Source of the DNA: Pseudomonas taetrolens
GTDB lineage: Bacteria > Pseudomonadota > Gammaproteobacteria > Pseudomonadales > Pseudomonadaceae
NCBI RefSeq assembly: GCF_900475285.1
Contig: NZ_LS483370.1
Span: 4,478,001-4,542,000, forward strand
Length of the DNA: 64,000 nt
Direction of reading: 5' to 3'
Shown one piece after another: positions 47,620 to 57,684 of this stretch (positions are counted from its first letter, which is position 1; each line of letters opens with the position of its first letter). The notes beneath the pieces are model-generated. The model was given only the letters and a program-made list of their open reading frames with translations, had not been told where the DNA came from and did not search any database. Both the position numbers and the translations under genes were made by a program.

Positions 47620-47646
47620 TTGAAATATCCGCGACAACCCCCATAT
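47620..47646 (+). promoter_or_regulatory. RpoH (sigma32) heat-shock promoter of hslVU
   Basis: TTGAAA at 47620-47625, a 13-bp spacer and CCCCATAT at 47639-47646, an almost perfect match to the sigma32 consensus. It lies 46 bp before the hslV start. HslVU is a known heat-shock operon. Confidence 0.88.
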
Positions 47647-47691
47647 GTATCTCCATCAGGCATTTTCGCCCCGCTGCGTGGAGACTCTCCC

Positions 47692-48222
47692 TTGACCACC
47701 ATCGTTTCAGTACGCCGCCACGGCAAAGTCGTCATGGCTGGCGACGGCCAGGTTTCCCTTGGCAATACCGTGATGAAAGGCAACGCGAAAAAAGTCCGTC
47801 GTCTCTATCACGGCCAGGTTATCGCCGGTTTCGCCGGTGCCACCGCTGATGCATTTACCCTGTTCGAACGCTTTGAAGGCCAACTGGAAAAACACCAGGG
47901 CCATCTGGTTCGCGCCGCTGTCGAGTTGGCCAAAGAATGGCGTACCGACCGCTCGCTGAGCCGCCTTGAAGCCATGCTGGCCGTGGCCAACAAAGACGCG
48001 TCCTTGATCATCACCGGTAACGGTGACGTGGTTGAGCCGGAAGACGGCTTGATCGCTATGGGCTCAGGCGGTGCATTCGCCCAAGCAGCAGCCCGCGCCC
48101 TGTTGATGAAAACCGAGCTTTCGGCCCGTGAAATCGCCGAAACAGCACTCGGCATTGCTGGCGACATCTGCGTGTTCACCAACCACAACATCACTATTGA
48201 GGAGCAGGACCTCGCCGAGTAA
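47692..48222 (+). CDS. hslV: ATP-dependent protease peptidase subunit HslV
   Basis: 176 residues starting at TTG 47692 with GGAG upstream. After removal of Met the active-site Thr (TTIVSVRR) is N-terminal. Family blocks [39 protein letters not shown] and ITIEEQ are present. HslV forms a double hexamer gated by HslU and degrades unfolded and regulatory proteins in the cytosol. The longer upstream frame does not look coding. Confidence 0.97.
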   Translation: MTTIVSVRRHGKVVMAGDGQVSLGNTVMKGNAKKVRRLYHGQVIAGFAGATADAFTLFERFEGQLEKHQGHLVRAAVELAKEWRTDRSLSRLEAMLAVANKDASLIITGNGDVVEPEDGLIAMGSGGAFAQAAARALLMKTELSAREIAETALGIAGDICVFTNHNITIEEQDLAE

Positions 48223-48289
48223 GCCACTTGTCGGGCCCATTGCCGGCCCGTTTGTGTACCTTGATTCAGCTAGAGGAACGCCAATTACT

Positions 48290-49624
48290 ATGTCCATGAC
48301 TCCCCGCGAAATTGTCCACGAACTCAATCGCCACATCATCGGCCAGGACGACGCCAAGCGCGCCGTTGCCATTGCCCTGCGTAACCGCTGGCGCCGGATG
48401 CAGCTGCCCGAAGAGCTGCGCGTTGAGGTCACCCCGAAAAACATCCTGATGATCGGCCCGACCGGTGTCGGCAAAACCGAAATCGCACGTCGCCTGGCCA
48501 AACTGGCCAACGCACCGTTCATCAAGGTTGAAGCCACCAAGTTCACCGAAGTTGGTTATGTCGGTCGTGACGTCGAGTCGATCATTCGTGATCTGGCTGA
48601 CGCCGCCATCAAGCTGCTGCGCGAGCAAGAGATCGTCAAGGTTCGCCATCGTGCCGAAGATGCCGCTGAAGAGCGCATTCTGGACGCCCTGCTGCCGCCA
48701 GCGCGCACGTTCGGCGAAGAAGCCGCCGTACCGCAGGACTCCAACACCCGCCAGCTGTTCCGCAAGCGTCTGCGTGAAGGCCAGCTGGACGACAAGGAAA
48801 TCGAAATCGAAGTCGCCGATGTGGCGGGGGTTGATATCTCCGCGCCACCTGGCATGGAAGAGATGACCAATCAGCTGCAAAGCCTGTTTGCCAACATGGG
48901 TAAAGGCAAGCGCAAAAGCCGCAAGCTGAAAGTCAAAGAAGCCCTGAAAATGGTGCGTGACGAAGAAGCCGGCCGTCTGGTCAATGATGAAGAACTCAAG
49001 GCCAAGGCCCTGGAAGCGGTTGAGCAGCACGGCATTGTGTTTATCGATGAAATCGACAAGGTTGCCAAGCGCGGTAATGTCGGCGGCGCCGATGTGTCCC
49101 GTGAAGGCGTTCAACGCGACCTGTTGCCCTTGATCGAAGGCTGCACCGTCAACACCAAACTGGGCATGGTCAAAACCGACCACATCCTGTTTATCGCGTC
49201 CGGTGCGTTCCACCTGAGCAAGCCAAGCGATCTGGTGCCCGAACTACAAGGTCGCCTGCCAATCCGGGTCGAACTCAAGGCGCTGACACCAGAAGACTTC
49301 GAACGCATTCTCAGCGAGCCACATGCTTCGCTGACCGAGCAATACCGCGAGCTGCTGAAAACCGAAGGCCTGAACATCGAGTTCCAGCCTGAAGGGATCA
49401 AGCGCCTGGCCGAAATCGCCTGGCAGGTGAACGAAAAAACCGAGAACATCGGTGCTCGCCGCCTGCACACGCTGCTTGAGCGTTTGCTCGAAGAGGTTTC
49501 TTTCAGTGCCGGTGATATCGCCAGTGCACAAAAAGACGAGCCGATTCGCATCGACGCCGACTACGTGAACAGCCATCTGGGCGAGCTGGCCGAAAACGAA
49601 GACCTCTCGCGCTACATCTTGTAA
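48290..49624 (+). CDS. hslU: ATP-dependent protease ATPase subunit HslU
   Basis: 444 residues from ATG 48290 ([19 protein letters not shown]) with GAGGAA upstream. It is an AAA+ unfoldase with Walker A GPTGVGKT (56-63), an I-domain rich in Lys and Glu (about 110-240), Walker [10 protein letters not shown] and a C-terminal tail ending LSRYIL that activates HslV. It is the second gene of the heat-shock operon, 67 bp after hslV. Confidence 0.97.
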   Translation: MSMTPREIVHELNRHIIGQDDAKRAVAIALRNRWRRMQLPEELRVEVTPKNILMIGPTGVGKTEIARRLAKLANAPFIKVEATKFTEVGYVGRDVESIIRDLADAAIKLLREQEIVKVRHRAEDAAEERILDALLPPARTFGEEAAVPQDSNTRQLFRKRLREGQLDDKEIEIEVADVAGVDISAPPGMEEMTNQLQSLFANMGKGKRKSRKLKVKEALKMVRDEEAGRLVNDEELKAKALEAVEQHGIVFIDEIDKVAKRGNVGGADVSREGVQRDLLPLIEGCTVNTKLGMVKTDHILFIASGAFHLSKPSDLVPELQGRLPIRVELKALTPEDFERILSEPHASLTEQYRELLKTEGLNIEFQPEGIKRLAEIAWQVNEKTENIGARRLHTLLERLLEEVSFSAGDIASAQKDEPIRIDADYVNSHLGELAENEDLSRYIL

Positions 49625-49640
49625 GCCCGCGTGCACACCT

Positions 49641-49741
49641 TGTAGCCGCTGCTGCAGGCTGCGATCGCCAACCTCGTTGGCGCAGGATCTTGAGATCACT
49701 GAAGGCCTTTGGCCTTATCGCAACCTGCGGCAGCGGCTACA
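49641..49741. repeat. REP doublet (REPIN), family B
   Basis: TGTAGCCGCTGCTGCAGGCT (49641-49660) and its inverted partner (49718-49741) flank a 50-bp spacer. The spacer shares ATCTTGA and GGCCTTAT segments with the one at 61052-61096. Confidence 0.85.
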
Positions 49742-49771
49742 GTGCTTATGCGATGACCATAGGTTATGACC

Positions 49772-50143
49772 ATGATTCCCAGCGCCATCAACCTGCACAA
49801 AGCCTCGAAGACCCTCACCCTCAAATACCCGTCAGGCGAAGAGTTTCATCTGCCTGCCGAATTTCTGCGCGTGCATTCCCCCTCCGCCGAGGTTCAAGGC
49901 CACGGCAAGCCGATTCTGCAATTTGGCAAAATCAATGTTGGCCTGAGCAAGGTCGAACCTGCTGGCCAGTACGCCTTGAAGTTGACCTTTGACGACGGCC
50001 ACGACAGCGGCCTGTTTACCTGGGATTACCTGTATCAATTGGGTCAACGCCAGGAAGATTTGTGGGCCGACTATCTGGCCGAACTGAAAAAAGCCGGAAA
50101 ATCCCGCGACCCTTCCGAATCCATCGTCAAATTGATGCTGTAA
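49772..50143 (+). CDS. DUF971 family protein
   Basis: 123 residues from ATG 49772 (MIPSAINLHKASKTLTLKYPSGEEFHLPAEFLRVHSPSAEV); ATG 49766 is also possible, but an AGGT is better spaced for 49772. DUF971 is the small beta-rich domain also found at the N-terminus of gamma-butyrobetaine hydroxylases. The typical DGHDSGLFTWDYLYQLG motif is present. Its function as a stand-alone protein is unclear, with links to Fe-S proteins suggested. In P. aeruginosa the homologue directly precedes phaC1; here it directly precedes phaF. Confidence 0.85.
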   Translation: MIPSAINLHKASKTLTLKYPSGEEFHLPAEFLRVHSPSAEVQGHGKPILQFGKINVGLSKVEPAGQYALKLTFDDGHDSGLFTWDYLYQLGQRQEDLWADYLAELKKAGKSRDPSESIVKLML

Positions 50144-50197
50144 CCGCACCGCAAGCCCTGCAGAAGCGCGCGGGTCGCTCCTGCAGGCACAACCGTC
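50144..50197. other. Junction where the phaC1-phaZ-phaC2-phaD genes would be expected
   Basis: Only 54 bp separate the DUF971 stop from the phaF stop. The gap holds an inverted CCTGCAG…CTGCAGG hairpin with REP-like sequence. In P. aeruginosa and P. putida the PHA synthase and depolymerase genes lie here. No remnant of them was seen. Confidence 0.6.
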
Positions 50198-50905
50198 TCA
50201 AGAAGCTGGCGTAGCCGGTTTAACTTCAGAAGCGGTTGATGTCGGGGCGGCAGGGGCTTTTGCGGCGGTCGGTTTTTTACTCGCAGCCGGTTTTTTGGCC
50301 GCAGGCTTTTTAGCGGCTGCAGGTTTGGCTGCAGCGGGTTTCACCGCGGGCTTGGAGGCCGGTTTGGTCGCTGGTTTTGCGGCGGGTTTGGCTGCCGCTT
50401 TAGCCGCCGGTTTGGCAGCCACTTTTGGCGCAGGTTTCGCGGCCGCTTTAACCGTAGCCCTAGCCGGAGCCGGCTTGCTGGCCGCCGTGGTTTTGGTGGC
50501 CGTCACCTTGGCAGCGGCCGCCGTCAGTTTTTCAATGTGCTTGGTGAGTGTCTCAACCTTGGCGTGCAGGGCCTTGACCTCATCACGACTCGGTACACCC
50601 ATGCGCGAAATCGCGCTGCTCAGGCGCTTGTCGAAGGCTTCCTCCAATTCACTCCATTTACCCAGCGCCAATTCTTTAACGTCTTCGACCTTGGAACGGG
50701 TGGACGTTGTCGCCTTGGGCCCTGAAGCCTTGGTCAGTTTCTCCGCCTTTTCGCCATCCTTGACCAGACTGTCAAACAGCTTGCTGCCGTCTGCGTCAAT
50801 CTTTGAGTACACGCCCAAGCCTGCCAGCCAGATTTTGCGTGAATACTCTTCAACCTTGCTTGCCCACGTATTGCTTTCTTTTGCAGCCGGTTTCTTAGCA
50901 GCCAT
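50198..50905 (-). CDS. phaF: PHA granule-associated phasin PhaF
   Basis: 235 residues from ATG 50905 (MAAKKPAAKESNTW). The N-terminal phasin half (about 15-135) has VEEYSRKIWLAGLGVYSKI, KLFDSLVKDGEKAEK and the leucine-zipper-like VKALHAKVETLTKHIEKL. The C-terminal half is a histone H1-like array of Ala-Lys-Pro repeats (about 140-225) that binds DNA. In P. putida PhaF coats mcl-PHA granules and helps segregate them. Here the neighbouring synthase genes and phaI are missing, so its granule role is in doubt. The DNA-binding tail may have its own function. Confidence 0.9.
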   Translation of the reverse strand: MAAKKPAAKESNTWASKVEEYSRKIWLAGLGVYSKIDADGSKLFDSLVKDGEKAEKLTKASGPKATTSTRSKVEDVKELALGKWSELEEAFDKRLSSAISRMGVPSRDEVKALHAKVETLTKHIEKLTAAAAKVTATKTTAASKPAPARATVKAAAKPAPKVAAKPAAKAAAKPAAKPATKPASKPAVKPAAAKPAAAKKPAAKKPAASKKPTAAKAPAAPTSTASEVKPATPAS

Positions 50906-51008
50906 CGTGTTCCCCTCAATGTGCAGTCGCGACGTCAGTGAGCCAGATCGTCGAATCATCAAGATGAACAAAATGCTCACCTGAATCAGGTGTAGACGCT
51001 AAGTCCGC

Positions 51009-51040
51009 TTGCTGCCAGTCGAATCAGAAGCTGGCAGCAA
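51009..51040. other. Inverted repeat between phaF and the PHA-region gene
   Basis: A perfect 10-bp stem TTGCTGCCAG / CTGGCAGCAA with a 12-base loop, 15 bp after the stop of the PHA-region gene. There is no T run. It sits in the gap (50906-51054) where phaI would be expected. Confidence 0.5.
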
Positions 51041-51054
51041 CGCTGCGTTCACCC

Positions 51055-51330
51055 TCAGGCCAGCGCTTTATCCAGTGAGCGCTCGATTTCAGCTTGAATC
51101 ATGCCGCTCATCGCCGACATCAATAGCCCCAGTTGCACATCAACCTTGATGGTTTTTTCGCCAATCGCCAATGTACCGTTAACCCCGGAACGCTTGAGTT
51201 TTACCGTGTCACCCGACCAGTCAGGGGTCAGCCCGTACTGCCCTGCCAGCTTTTCCACCAGTGGCCTGGCTTTTTCACGTGCAGCTTCAAGGCCCAGGCT
51301 GTGGGTACGTTCAACACTGATATGTGCCAT
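51055..51330 (-). CDS. Polyhydroxyalkanoic acid system family protein
   Basis: 91 residues from ATG 51330 (MAHISVERTHSLGLEAAREKARPL); the longer upstream frame runs into the divergent ubiE promoter. The family (PHA_gran_rgn) is named for its position near PHA granule genes and has no defined biochemical role. The domain is short and alpha/beta, with the core LAGQYGLTPDWSGDTVKLKRSGVNGTLAIGEKTIKVDVQLG. It is divergent from ubiE. Confidence 0.85.
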   Translation of the reverse strand: MAHISVERTHSLGLEAAREKARPLVEKLAGQYGLTPDWSGDTVKLKRSGVNGTLAIGEKTIKVDVQLGLLMSAMSGMIQAEIERSLDKALA

Positions 51331-51440
51331 TGGTTCACTCCAGATAGATAAGGCCGTCACTATACTTACCTTCACCCTCGTCAAGACAAAGCCGGCCACC
51401 GGGATTAGAATGGCCAGCATTCTCTTCTGGTGACAGCGAT

Positions 51441-52211
51441 ATGACTGATCAGCGCAAAGGCAGCGATGCCGAACCCACCACTCACTTCGGCTTCAAAAAC
51501 GTACCGGAAAGCCAAAAGGCGGAAAAAGTCGCCGAGGTGTTCCATTCGGTAGCCGGTAAATATGACTTGATGAACGACGTTCTGTCGGGCGGCATGCACC
51601 GCCTGTGGAAGCGCTTCACCATCGAGCTCTCTGGCGTACGCCCAGGTAACCGGGTGCTGGACATCGCGGGCGGCACCGGCGACCTCGCCCGCAAGTTTTC
51701 GCACCTGGTAGGCCCCACCGGCCAGGTCGTGCTGGCCGACATCAACGCCTCCATGCTCAAGGTCGGCCGCGATCGGCTGCTGGACAAAGGCGTGGCGGGC
51801 AACATTGAGTTCGTTCAGGCCGACGCTGAAAAGCTGCCGTTCCCGGACAACCACTTCGATTGCGTGACCATCGCTTTCGGCCTGCGCAACGTGACCCACA
51901 AAGAAGACGCCCTGCGCTCCATGCTGCGCGTACTCAAGCCGGGCGGCCGTTTGTTGGTCCTGGAGTTCTCCAAGCCGACCAACGCATTGATGTCCAAAGT
52001 CTACGACGCCTATTCGTTCGCCTTTATGCCAATGGTGGGCAAGCTGATCCTCAACGACCCGGAGAGCTATCGCTACCTGGCCGAATCGATCCGCATGCAC
52101 CCTAACCAGGAGACGCTGAAGTCGATGATGGTCGAAGCCGGTTTTGACCGTGTGACCTACCACAACATGACCTCAGGCATCGTCGCGCTGCACCGCGGCA
52201 TCAAGCCCTGA
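51441..52211 (+). CDS. ubiE: Ubiquinone/menaquinone methyltransferase UbiE
   Basis: 256 residues. An SAM-dependent C-methyltransferase for ubiquinone synthesis. The SAM motif [15 protein letters not shown] (about 72) and UbiE signatures [18 protein letters not shown] and [24 protein letters not shown] are present. It is the first of ubiE-ubiJ-ubiB, with its stop overlapping the ubiJ start. Confidence 0.97.
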   Translation: MTDQRKGSDAEPTTHFGFKNVPESQKAEKVAEVFHSVAGKYDLMNDVLSGGMHRLWKRFTIELSGVRPGNRVLDIAGGTGDLARKFSHLVGPTGQVVLADINASMLKVGRDRLLDKGVAGNIEFVQADAEKLPFPDNHFDCVTIAFGLRNVTHKEDALRSMLRVLKPGGRLLVLEFSKPTNALMSKVYDAYSFAFMPMVGKLILNDPESYRYLAESIRMHPNQETLKSMMVEAGFDRVTYHNMTSGIVALHRGIKP

Positions 52212-52834
52212 TGTTGCTCAGTGGCCTTCTCGCCAGCGTCGAGGGCGGTATCAACCGCGTCTTGCGCCTGGACAGCACTGCCTTGGCGCGCTTGCAGCCC
52301 TTGACCGGCAAAGTGATTGCGGTCGAATGCGCGAGCCCGTCCCTGCACCTGTTTATCATGCCTGGCGATGAAGGCCTGCTGCTGGCTGCCCACTGGGCGG
52401 CCGACGCTGATTGCACACTGCGAGCCCCCGTTTCCAGCTTGATGCGCCTGGCACTGAGCAAAGACAAAAGCACCCTGTTGCACAGCCCCGAGGTCGAACT
52501 CGAAGGCGACAGCGCCGTGCTGATGGAACTGGCGGCAGTGCTGCAAGACCTGGAGCTGGACTGGGAGTACCAACTCTCGCGCTGGATCGGTCCCGTGGCC
52601 ACGGCATTGATCGGCGGCCATCTGCGCAGCCGCGCCAACTGGTATCAGCAGGGGTTCGCCAGTCTCAACCAGAACCTGGCCGAATACCTGAGCGAAGAAG
52701 CCCGCACGTTGGTCGGTGAAAATGAAGCGCAAGCGCGCTTTGACGAACTCGACCAGCTCAAACTCGATCTGGATCGCCTTGAGGCGCGCTTTGAGCGCCT
52801 TTCCCGATCCCTCAATTCCAGCGATAACGCATGA
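52211..52834 (+). CDS. ubiJ: Ubiquinone biosynthesis accessory protein UbiJ
   Basis: 207 residues. The N-terminal SCP2-like lipid-binding domain (about 15-110) contains [28 protein letters not shown]-terminal coiled coil (about 165-205) has [23 protein letters not shown]. UbiJ organises the soluble Ubi complex and binds the lipid intermediates. It overlaps ubiB by four bases. Confidence 0.93.
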   Translation: MLLSGLLASVEGGINRVLRLDSTALARLQPLTGKVIAVECASPSLHLFIMPGDEGLLLAAHWAADADCTLRAPVSSLMRLALSKDKSTLLHSPEVELEGDSAVLMELAAVLQDLELDWEYQLSRWIGPVATALIGGHLRSRANWYQQGFASLNQNLAEYLSEEARTLVGENEAQARFDELDQLKLDLDRLEARFERLSRSLNSSDNA

Positions 52835-54435
52835 AGCTGCTTGCCATACGCCGTTTGTTTCGTATCCAGCGCGTCGTCATTCGCTACCGCCTTGATGATT
52901 TGCTGTTTGCCCTGCCATTACCCTGGTGGATGCTCTCACTGCGCTATGCGCTGCCGTGGCGCTGGTTTCCCCGTAAAAAGCTGGAGCTGAGCCGGGGCGC
53001 AGCCCTGCGTCTGGCATTGCAGGACCTGGGGCCGATTTTCATCAAGTTCGGGCAAATCCTGTCCACGCGTCGCGACTTGCTGCCTGCCGATATCGCTGAT
53101 GAGCTGATGCTGTTGCAAGACCGCGTGCCGCCGTTCGATCCGCAACTGGCGGTCAAACTGATCGAAGAACAGCTGGGGGCAACGATCAACGACGTGTTCA
53201 GCCGTTTTGACATCGAACCGCTGGCGTCAGCCTCCGTTGCCCAGGTGCACTCGGCCAAGCTCAAGACCGGCGAAGAAGTGGTGGTCAAGGTTGTGCGTCC
53301 GGGCCTCAAACCGATCATCGGCTCTGACCTGGCCTGGCTGTTCATTCTGGCCAAAACCGCCGAGCGCCTGAGTGCCGATGCGCGTTTGTTGCACCCGGTG
53401 GACGTCGTCAGCGACTACGAAAAAACCATCTACGACGAGCTCGACCTGCTGCGCGAGGCTGCCAACGCCAGCCAGCTCAAGCGTAACTTCGAAGGTTCGC
53501 CGCTGCTCTACGTACCCCAGATTTACTGGGACTGGTGCCGCCCCAAAGTCCTGGTCATGGAGCGTATCTACGGGGTCCAGGTCACCGATCTGGCCACCCT
53601 TGCCGACCAGCGCACGGACATGAAGCTGCTGGCTGAGCGCGGGGTCGAGATTTTCTTCACCCAAGTGTTCCGTGACAGTTTCTTTCACGCCGACATGCAC
53701 CCGGGCAACATCTTCGTCAGCACCGTCAGCCCGTGGAGCCCGCAGTACATCGCCATCGACTGCGGCATCGTGGGCAGCCTGACCCCCGAAGACCAGGACT
53801 ACCTCGCCCGCAACCTGTTCGCCTTTTTCAAGCGTGATTACCGGCGTGTGGCTCAGCTGCATATCGATTCGGGCTGGGTACCGGCACACACCAAGCTCAA
53901 CGAGTTTGAAGCAGCGATCCGCACCGTGTGCGAGCCGATATTCGAAAAGCCACTGAAAGAAATCTCCTTCGGCCAGGTGCTGATGCGTTTGTTCCAGACC
54001 GCGCGACGCTTCAACATGGAAGTCCAGCCGCAGTTGGTCCTGTTGCAAAAAACCCTGCTCAACATTGAAGGCCTGGGCCGCCAGCTGTACCCCGACCTCG
54101 ATCTGTGGAGCACGGCCCAACCGTTCCTTGAACGCTGGATGCGTGAACGCGTCAGCCCCAAAACGTTGCTGCGCAACCTGCATAGCCAGGTCGAGCAAAT
54201 CCCGCATCTGGCCGGTATGACCCGCGATCTGCTGGAGCGCATGTCACAACCTCACGCCAAAAATCAGCAGCTGATCGTGCGCGAGCCCAAGGACGGCTGG
54301 TTCCTGCGCTTGCTGGGTGCCGGGCATCTGGCCGCGGGGGCCCTGCTGGCCAGTGTCGGCCCGCTGCACACCGCTGGCTATTGGCCGGCCGGGATCCTGC
54401 TGGCCGTAGGCTTGTACCTGATCGTGCGCCGATAA
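52831..54435 (+). CDS. ubiB: Ubiquinone biosynthesis kinase-like protein UbiB
   Basis: 534 residues. It is an atypical ADCK/UbiB kinase with the KxGQ motif ([16 protein letters not shown]), the Ala-rich nucleotide loop ([10 protein letters not shown]), [16 protein letters not shown], and the catalytic block [13 protein letters not shown] with IDCGIVG. Two C-terminal membrane helices (about 495-530) anchor it. It helps extract or present ubiquinone precursors. The size agrees with E. coli UbiB. Confidence 0.96.
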   Translation: MKLLAIRRLFRIQRVVIRYRLDDLLFALPLPWWMLSLRYALPWRWFPRKKLELSRGAALRLALQDLGPIFIKFGQILSTRRDLLPADIADELMLLQDRVPPFDPQLAVKLIEEQLGATINDVFSRFDIEPLASASVAQVHSAKLKTGEEVVVKVVRPGLKPIIGSDLAWLFILAKTAERLSADARLLHPVDVVSDYEKTIYDELDLLREAANASQLKRNFEGSPLLYVPQIYWDWCRPKVLVMERIYGVQVTDLATLADQRTDMKLLAERGVEIFFTQVFRDSFFHADMHPGNIFVSTVSPWSPQYIAIDCGIVGSLTPEDQDYLARNLFAFFKRDYRRVAQLHIDSGWVPAHTKLNEFEAAIRTVCEPIFEKPLKEISFGQVLMRLFQTARRFNMEVQPQLVLLQKTLLNIEGLGRQLYPDLDLWSTAQPFLERWMRERVSPKTLLRNLHSQVEQIPHLAGMTRDLLERMSQPHAKNQQLIVREPKDGWFLRLLGAGHLAAGALLASVGPLHTAGYWPAGILLAVGLYLIVRR

Positions 54436-54537
54436 ATGGCAACTCCGCAGGAGTTCTAGCCACTACTGGGTGAGGCTGGCAAACTATGAAATCGCCGGCC
54501 TGAGCCATAAGGCCAAGAGCCGTTGTTGGAGTCAAAC

Positions 54538-54939
54538 ATGAAAGACTGGCTGGACGAGATCAAATGGGACAGCGACGGCCTGGTGCCGGCGATTGCCCAA
54601 GACCACAAAACCGGGCGCGTCCTGATGATGGCCTGGATGAACCGCGAATCGCTGGCCCTGACGGCTGCCGAAAACCGTGCCATCTACTGGTCACGTTCGC
54701 GTGGCAAACTGTGGCGCAAGGGTGAAGAGTCCGGCCATGTGCAAAAACTGCATGAAATGCGCCTGGACTGTGACGCCGACGTCATCATCCTGATGGTTGA
54801 GCAAATCGGTGACATCGCCTGCCATACCGGTCGTCAGAGCTGCTTCTACCGCGTCTACGAAAACGCCGCGTGGAAAACAGTAGACCCGGTGCTTAAAGAT
54901 CCACATGCCATTTATAACGCAGGACATTCCCATGACTGA
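54538..54939 (+). CDS. hisI: Phosphoribosyl-AMP cyclohydrolase
   Basis: 133 residues from ATG 54538 ([26 protein letters not shown]). It opens the adenine ring of PR-AMP in histidine synthesis. The family core [18 protein letters not shown], the zinc/magnesium-binding DCDAD and [11 protein letters not shown] are intact. The stop overlaps the hisE start by eight bases. It is a separate gene rather than the hisIE fusion of enterics. Confidence 0.96.
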   Translation: MKDWLDEIKWDSDGLVPAIAQDHKTGRVLMMAWMNRESLALTAAENRAIYWSRSRGKLWRKGEESGHVQKLHEMRLDCDADVIILMVEQIGDIACHTGRQSCFYRVYENAAWKTVDPVLKDPHAIYNAGHSHD

Positions 54940-55264
54940 CACCTTGAGCCGCGTCGCCCAAGTGCTTGAGGCACGCAAAGGCGCCACGCCAGACAGCTCC
55001 TATGTCGCCAGCCTTTACCACAAGGGCCTGAACAAGATACTGGAGAAGGTCGGGGAAGAGTCGATCGAGACCATCATCGCAGCCAAGGACGCCGCCATCA
55101 GCGGTGACTGCAGCGATGTCATCTATGAAACGGCAGACCTGTGGTTCCACAGCATGATCATGCTCGCTCAACTGGGCCAGCATCCACAGGCTGTGCTGGA
55201 TGAACTCGAACGCCGCATCGGCACCTCCGGCCACGTGGAAAAAGCCTCGCGGCCTTCCGCCTAA
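54932..55264 (+). CDS. hisE: Phosphoribosyl-ATP pyrophosphatase
   Basis: 110 residues from ATG 54932 ([18 protein letters not shown]). It is an all-helical MazG-like pyrophosphohydrolase with the magnesium-binding [15 protein letters not shown] and [10 protein letters not shown] motifs. It acts just before HisI. It is followed after 23 bp by tatA. Confidence 0.95.
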   Translation: MTDTLSRVAQVLEARKGATPDSSYVASLYHKGLNKILEKVGEESIETIIAAKDAAISGDCSDVIYETADLWFHSMIMLAQLGQHPQAVLDELERRIGTSGHVEKASRPSA

Positions 55265-55287
55265 ACCTCTTCGCTAAGGAGCTCATC

Positions 55288-55569
55288 ATGGGCATTTTTG
55301 ACTGGAAACACTGGGTCGTCATTCTGATCGTCGTGGTCCTGGTTTTCGGCACCAAAAAACTGAAAAACCTGGGTACTGACGTCGGCGAATCGATCAAAGG
55401 CTTTCGCAAGGCCATGAACGACGACGAAAAACCCGCTGAACCCGTGGTTCCGCCTGCACAGCCCACCGCTGCGCCACAACAGCCACACACCACTTCGACC
55501 TTGAACGAGCCGCACACGATTGACGTGCAGGCACAAAAAGTCGAAGAGCCGACCCGCAAAGACGTGTGA
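55288..55569 (+). CDS. tatA: Twin-arginine translocase subunit TatA
   Basis: 93 residues. A short N-terminal membrane helix ([20 protein letters not shown]) is followed by an amphipathic helix with the FGTKKL-LG hinge and a polar tail. TatA oligomerises to form the path for folded proteins. The ATG is preceded by AAGGAG. Confidence 0.96.
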   Translation: MGIFDWKHWVVILIVVVLVFGTKKLKNLGTDVGESIKGFRKAMNDDEKPAEPVVPPAQPTAAPQQPHTTSTLNEPHTIDVQAQKVEEPTRKDV

Positions 55570-55579
55570 GCCAAAACTA

Positions 55580-55984
55580 ATGTTCGGTATCAGCTTCAGT
55601 GAACTGCTGCTCGTCGGCCTCGTGGCCCTGCTGGTGCTCGGTCCAGAGCGCTTGCCAGGCGCCGCGCGAACCGCGGGGCTGTGGGTCGGGCGCTTGAAAC
55701 GCAGTTTCAATGCGATCAAACAGGAAGTTGAACGTGAAATCGGCGCTGACGAAATTCGTCGGCAGCTGCACAACGAACACATCATGTCGATGGAAGAGGA
55801 AGCCAAGAAGATCCTGGCGCCTCTGCACGACGTCGTAAAGCCGCCAGTCACGCCGCCAGTTGCCCCTGCAACTGCGGTCGAGCCGGCCAGCCCTGCGCCC
55901 GTGAGCCTGACCAAGCCCCCATCCGACCCTGCGCCTCAACCGGCAGCGCCACACGACTCAACCCTGCCACCGCGAGCCCCTTAA
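55580..55984 (+). CDS. tatB: Twin-arginine translocase subunit TatB
   Basis: 134 residues from ATG 55580 ([30 protein letters not shown]). The conserved Glu in helix 1 and LGPERLP hinge identify TatB. A long amphipathic helix (about 30-75) follows, then a Pro-rich tail. With TatC it forms the receptor for twin-arginine signals. It ends four bases before tatC. Confidence 0.96.
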   Translation: MFGISFSELLLVGLVALLVLGPERLPGAARTAGLWVGRLKRSFNAIKQEVEREIGADEIRRQLHNEHIMSMEEEAKKILAPLHDVVKPPVTPPVAPATAVEPASPAPVSLTKPPSDPAPQPAAPHDSTLPPRAP

Positions 55985-55988
55985 GCGC

Positions 55989-56801
55989 ATGAGCGACATC
56001 CCCAGAAACGAGAAGCCCGAAGACGACCAGCCAATGCCGCTGGTTTCGCACTTGACTGAACTGCGTACCCGTCTGTTGCGCTGCATCGCGGCAATTTTCC
56101 TGATCTTCGCCGGGCTGTTCGCCTTCACGCAGCAGATCTACACCCTGGTTTCCACACCATTGCGTGAATATCTGCCCGTGGGTGCCACGATGATCGCTAC
56201 TGACGTGGCTTCGCCGTTCCTCACTCCGCTCAAGCTGACCATGATGGTCTCGCTGTTTATTGCGATTCCGGTGATCCTGCACCAGATCTGGGGCTTTATC
56301 GCTCCGGGCCTGTACAAGCACGAAAAGCGCATTGCCGTGCCGCTGCTGGTCTCCAGTATCTTCCTGTTCTATGCCGGAATGGCCTTTGCCTACTTTCTGG
56401 TGTTCCCGCTGGTGTTCAAGTTCTTCGCCGCGGCAACCCCTGAAGGGGTCTCGATGATGACCGACATCAGCAGCTACCTTGATTTCGTCATGACCCTGTT
56501 TTTTGCGTTCGGCGTGGCCTTTGAGATCCCGGTCGCGGTGGTTCTGCTGGTATGGATCGGCATTGTCGATGTCAAATACCTGCGCAAGATCCGACCGTAC
56601 GTGATCATCGGCTGCTTCGTGATCGGCATGATCCTGACCCCGCCGGACATCTTTTCCCAGACCCTGCTGGCGATCCCGATGTGGATGCTGTTTGAAATCG
56701 GCATTCTGTTTGGCAGCTTGATCAGCAAGCGTGGCGACCACCCTGACGATCAACCGGCTGACAGCGACAACAATGCCCAACCGCCAGCGCCACACGCGTG
56801 A
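55989..56801 (+). CDS. tatC: Twin-arginine translocase subunit TatC
   Basis: 270 residues with six membrane helices. The N-terminal [16 protein letters not shown] (about 16-31) and [29 protein letters not shown] and [22 protein letters not shown] blocks are family signatures. It recognises twin-arginine signal peptides with TatB. Its stop overlaps the rsmE start by four bases. Confidence 0.97.
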   Translation: MSDIPRNEKPEDDQPMPLVSHLTELRTRLLRCIAAIFLIFAGLFAFTQQIYTLVSTPLREYLPVGATMIATDVASPFLTPLKLTMMVSLFIAIPVILHQIWGFIAPGLYKHEKRIAVPLLVSSIFLFYAGMAFAYFLVFPLVFKFFAAATPEGVSMMTDISSYLDFVMTLFFAFGVAFEIPVAVVLLVWIGIVDVKYLRKIRPYVIIGCFVIGMILTPPDIFSQTLLAIPMWMLFEIGILFGSLISKRGDHPDDQPADSDNNAQPPAPHA

Positions 56802-57508
56802 ACCTGCTGCTCCTCGAAGAGGCTGATTTCATCGCTGCCGACCGCGTGATCCTGCGCGATCGGCGCCTGACTCACATGCAGGAGGTTCACCGGGCCGCCA
56901 TTGGCGACAGTCTGCGGGTGGGCCGTATCGGCGGGTTGATGGGCAGTGCCGAACTGGTGCGCCTTGAACCCCGGGAAGCCGAGCTTAAAATCCTCAGTCT
57001 TGACCAGCCACCGCCGGAAAAACTGCCCCTCACGCTGTTGCTCGCCCTGCCGCGCCCGAAAATGCTGCGCCGGGTTCTGCAAACCGTAGCGTCGATGGGT
57101 GTGCCTCAAGTGGTGCTGGTAAACAGTTACCGGGTCGAGAAGAGCTTCTGGCAAACCCCGTTCCTGGAGCCCGAAGCCATTCGTGAACAGTTGATTCTGG
57201 GCCTGGAACAGTCACGCGACAGCGTATTGCCTGAGATCATTATCGAAAAGCGCTTCAAACCGTTCGTCGAAGACCGACTGCCAGCTCTGGTGGAAGGCAC
57301 GCTGGGCCTGGTTGGCCATCCTGGTGATTATCCGGCCTGCCCCCGCGGGCTGAGTGAGGCGGTGACACTGGCCATCGGCCCTGAAGGCGGCTGGATCCCT
57401 TATGAAATCGATCTGCTGACCAAGGCTGGCTTGCAGCCGGTTCAACTGGGTGCTCGCATCCTGAGGGTTGAAACCGCCGTTACCGCCCTGCTCGCCCGCC
57501 TGTTCTAG
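56798..57508 (+). CDS. rsmE: 16S rRNA m3U1498 methyltransferase RsmE
   Basis: 236 residues starting at GTG 56798. It has an N-terminal PUA-like domain and a C-terminal SPOUT methyltransferase with trefoil-knot motifs [17 protein letters not shown] and [19 protein letters not shown]. It methylates U1498 in the decoding-centre region. It is translationally coupled to tatC. Confidence 0.95.
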   Translation: MNLLLLEEADFIAADRVILRDRRLTHMQEVHRAAIGDSLRVGRIGGLMGSAELVRLEPREAELKILSLDQPPPEKLPLTLLLALPRPKMLRRVLQTVASMGVPQVVLVNSYRVEKSFWQTPFLEPEAIREQLILGLEQSRDSVLPEIIIEKRFKPFVEDRLPALVEGTLGLVGHPGDYPACPRGLSEAVTLAIGPEGGWIPYEIDLLTKAGLQPVQLGARILRVETAVTALLARLF

Positions 57509-57521
57509 CCTTCCCGGAATC

Positions 57522-57565
57522 TGTAGCCGCTGCAGCAGGGTGCGATACCTGCGGCAGCGGCTACA
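57522..57565. repeat. REP palindrome, family B
   Basis: TGTAGCCGCTGCAGCAGGGTG and its inverted partner GCGGCAGCGGCTACA form a compact doublet just after rsmE. It may act as a 3' boundary. Confidence 0.8.
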
Positions 57566-57684
57566 TTTGACCTGCGTCACACATTCCGTCACTGCTCTAC
57601 AGTTCCTGTCTGCCGCGCCGATGCCCTGATACCCCACTAAAGACCGAGAAGCACAGGCGATCGGGTTATTTCAGGAGCATCATC

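Noticed and set aside
50240..50510. Repetitive Ala/Lys/Pro-coding DNA as a non-coding tandem repeat
   Set aside because: It is in frame within phaF and matches the known histone-like tail of this protein.
57636..57670. Possible FliA (sigma28) promoter before the chemoreceptor (TAAAG … GGCGATCG)
   Set aside because: Only five of eight bases fit the downstream box and the spacing is off by one; too weak to call.
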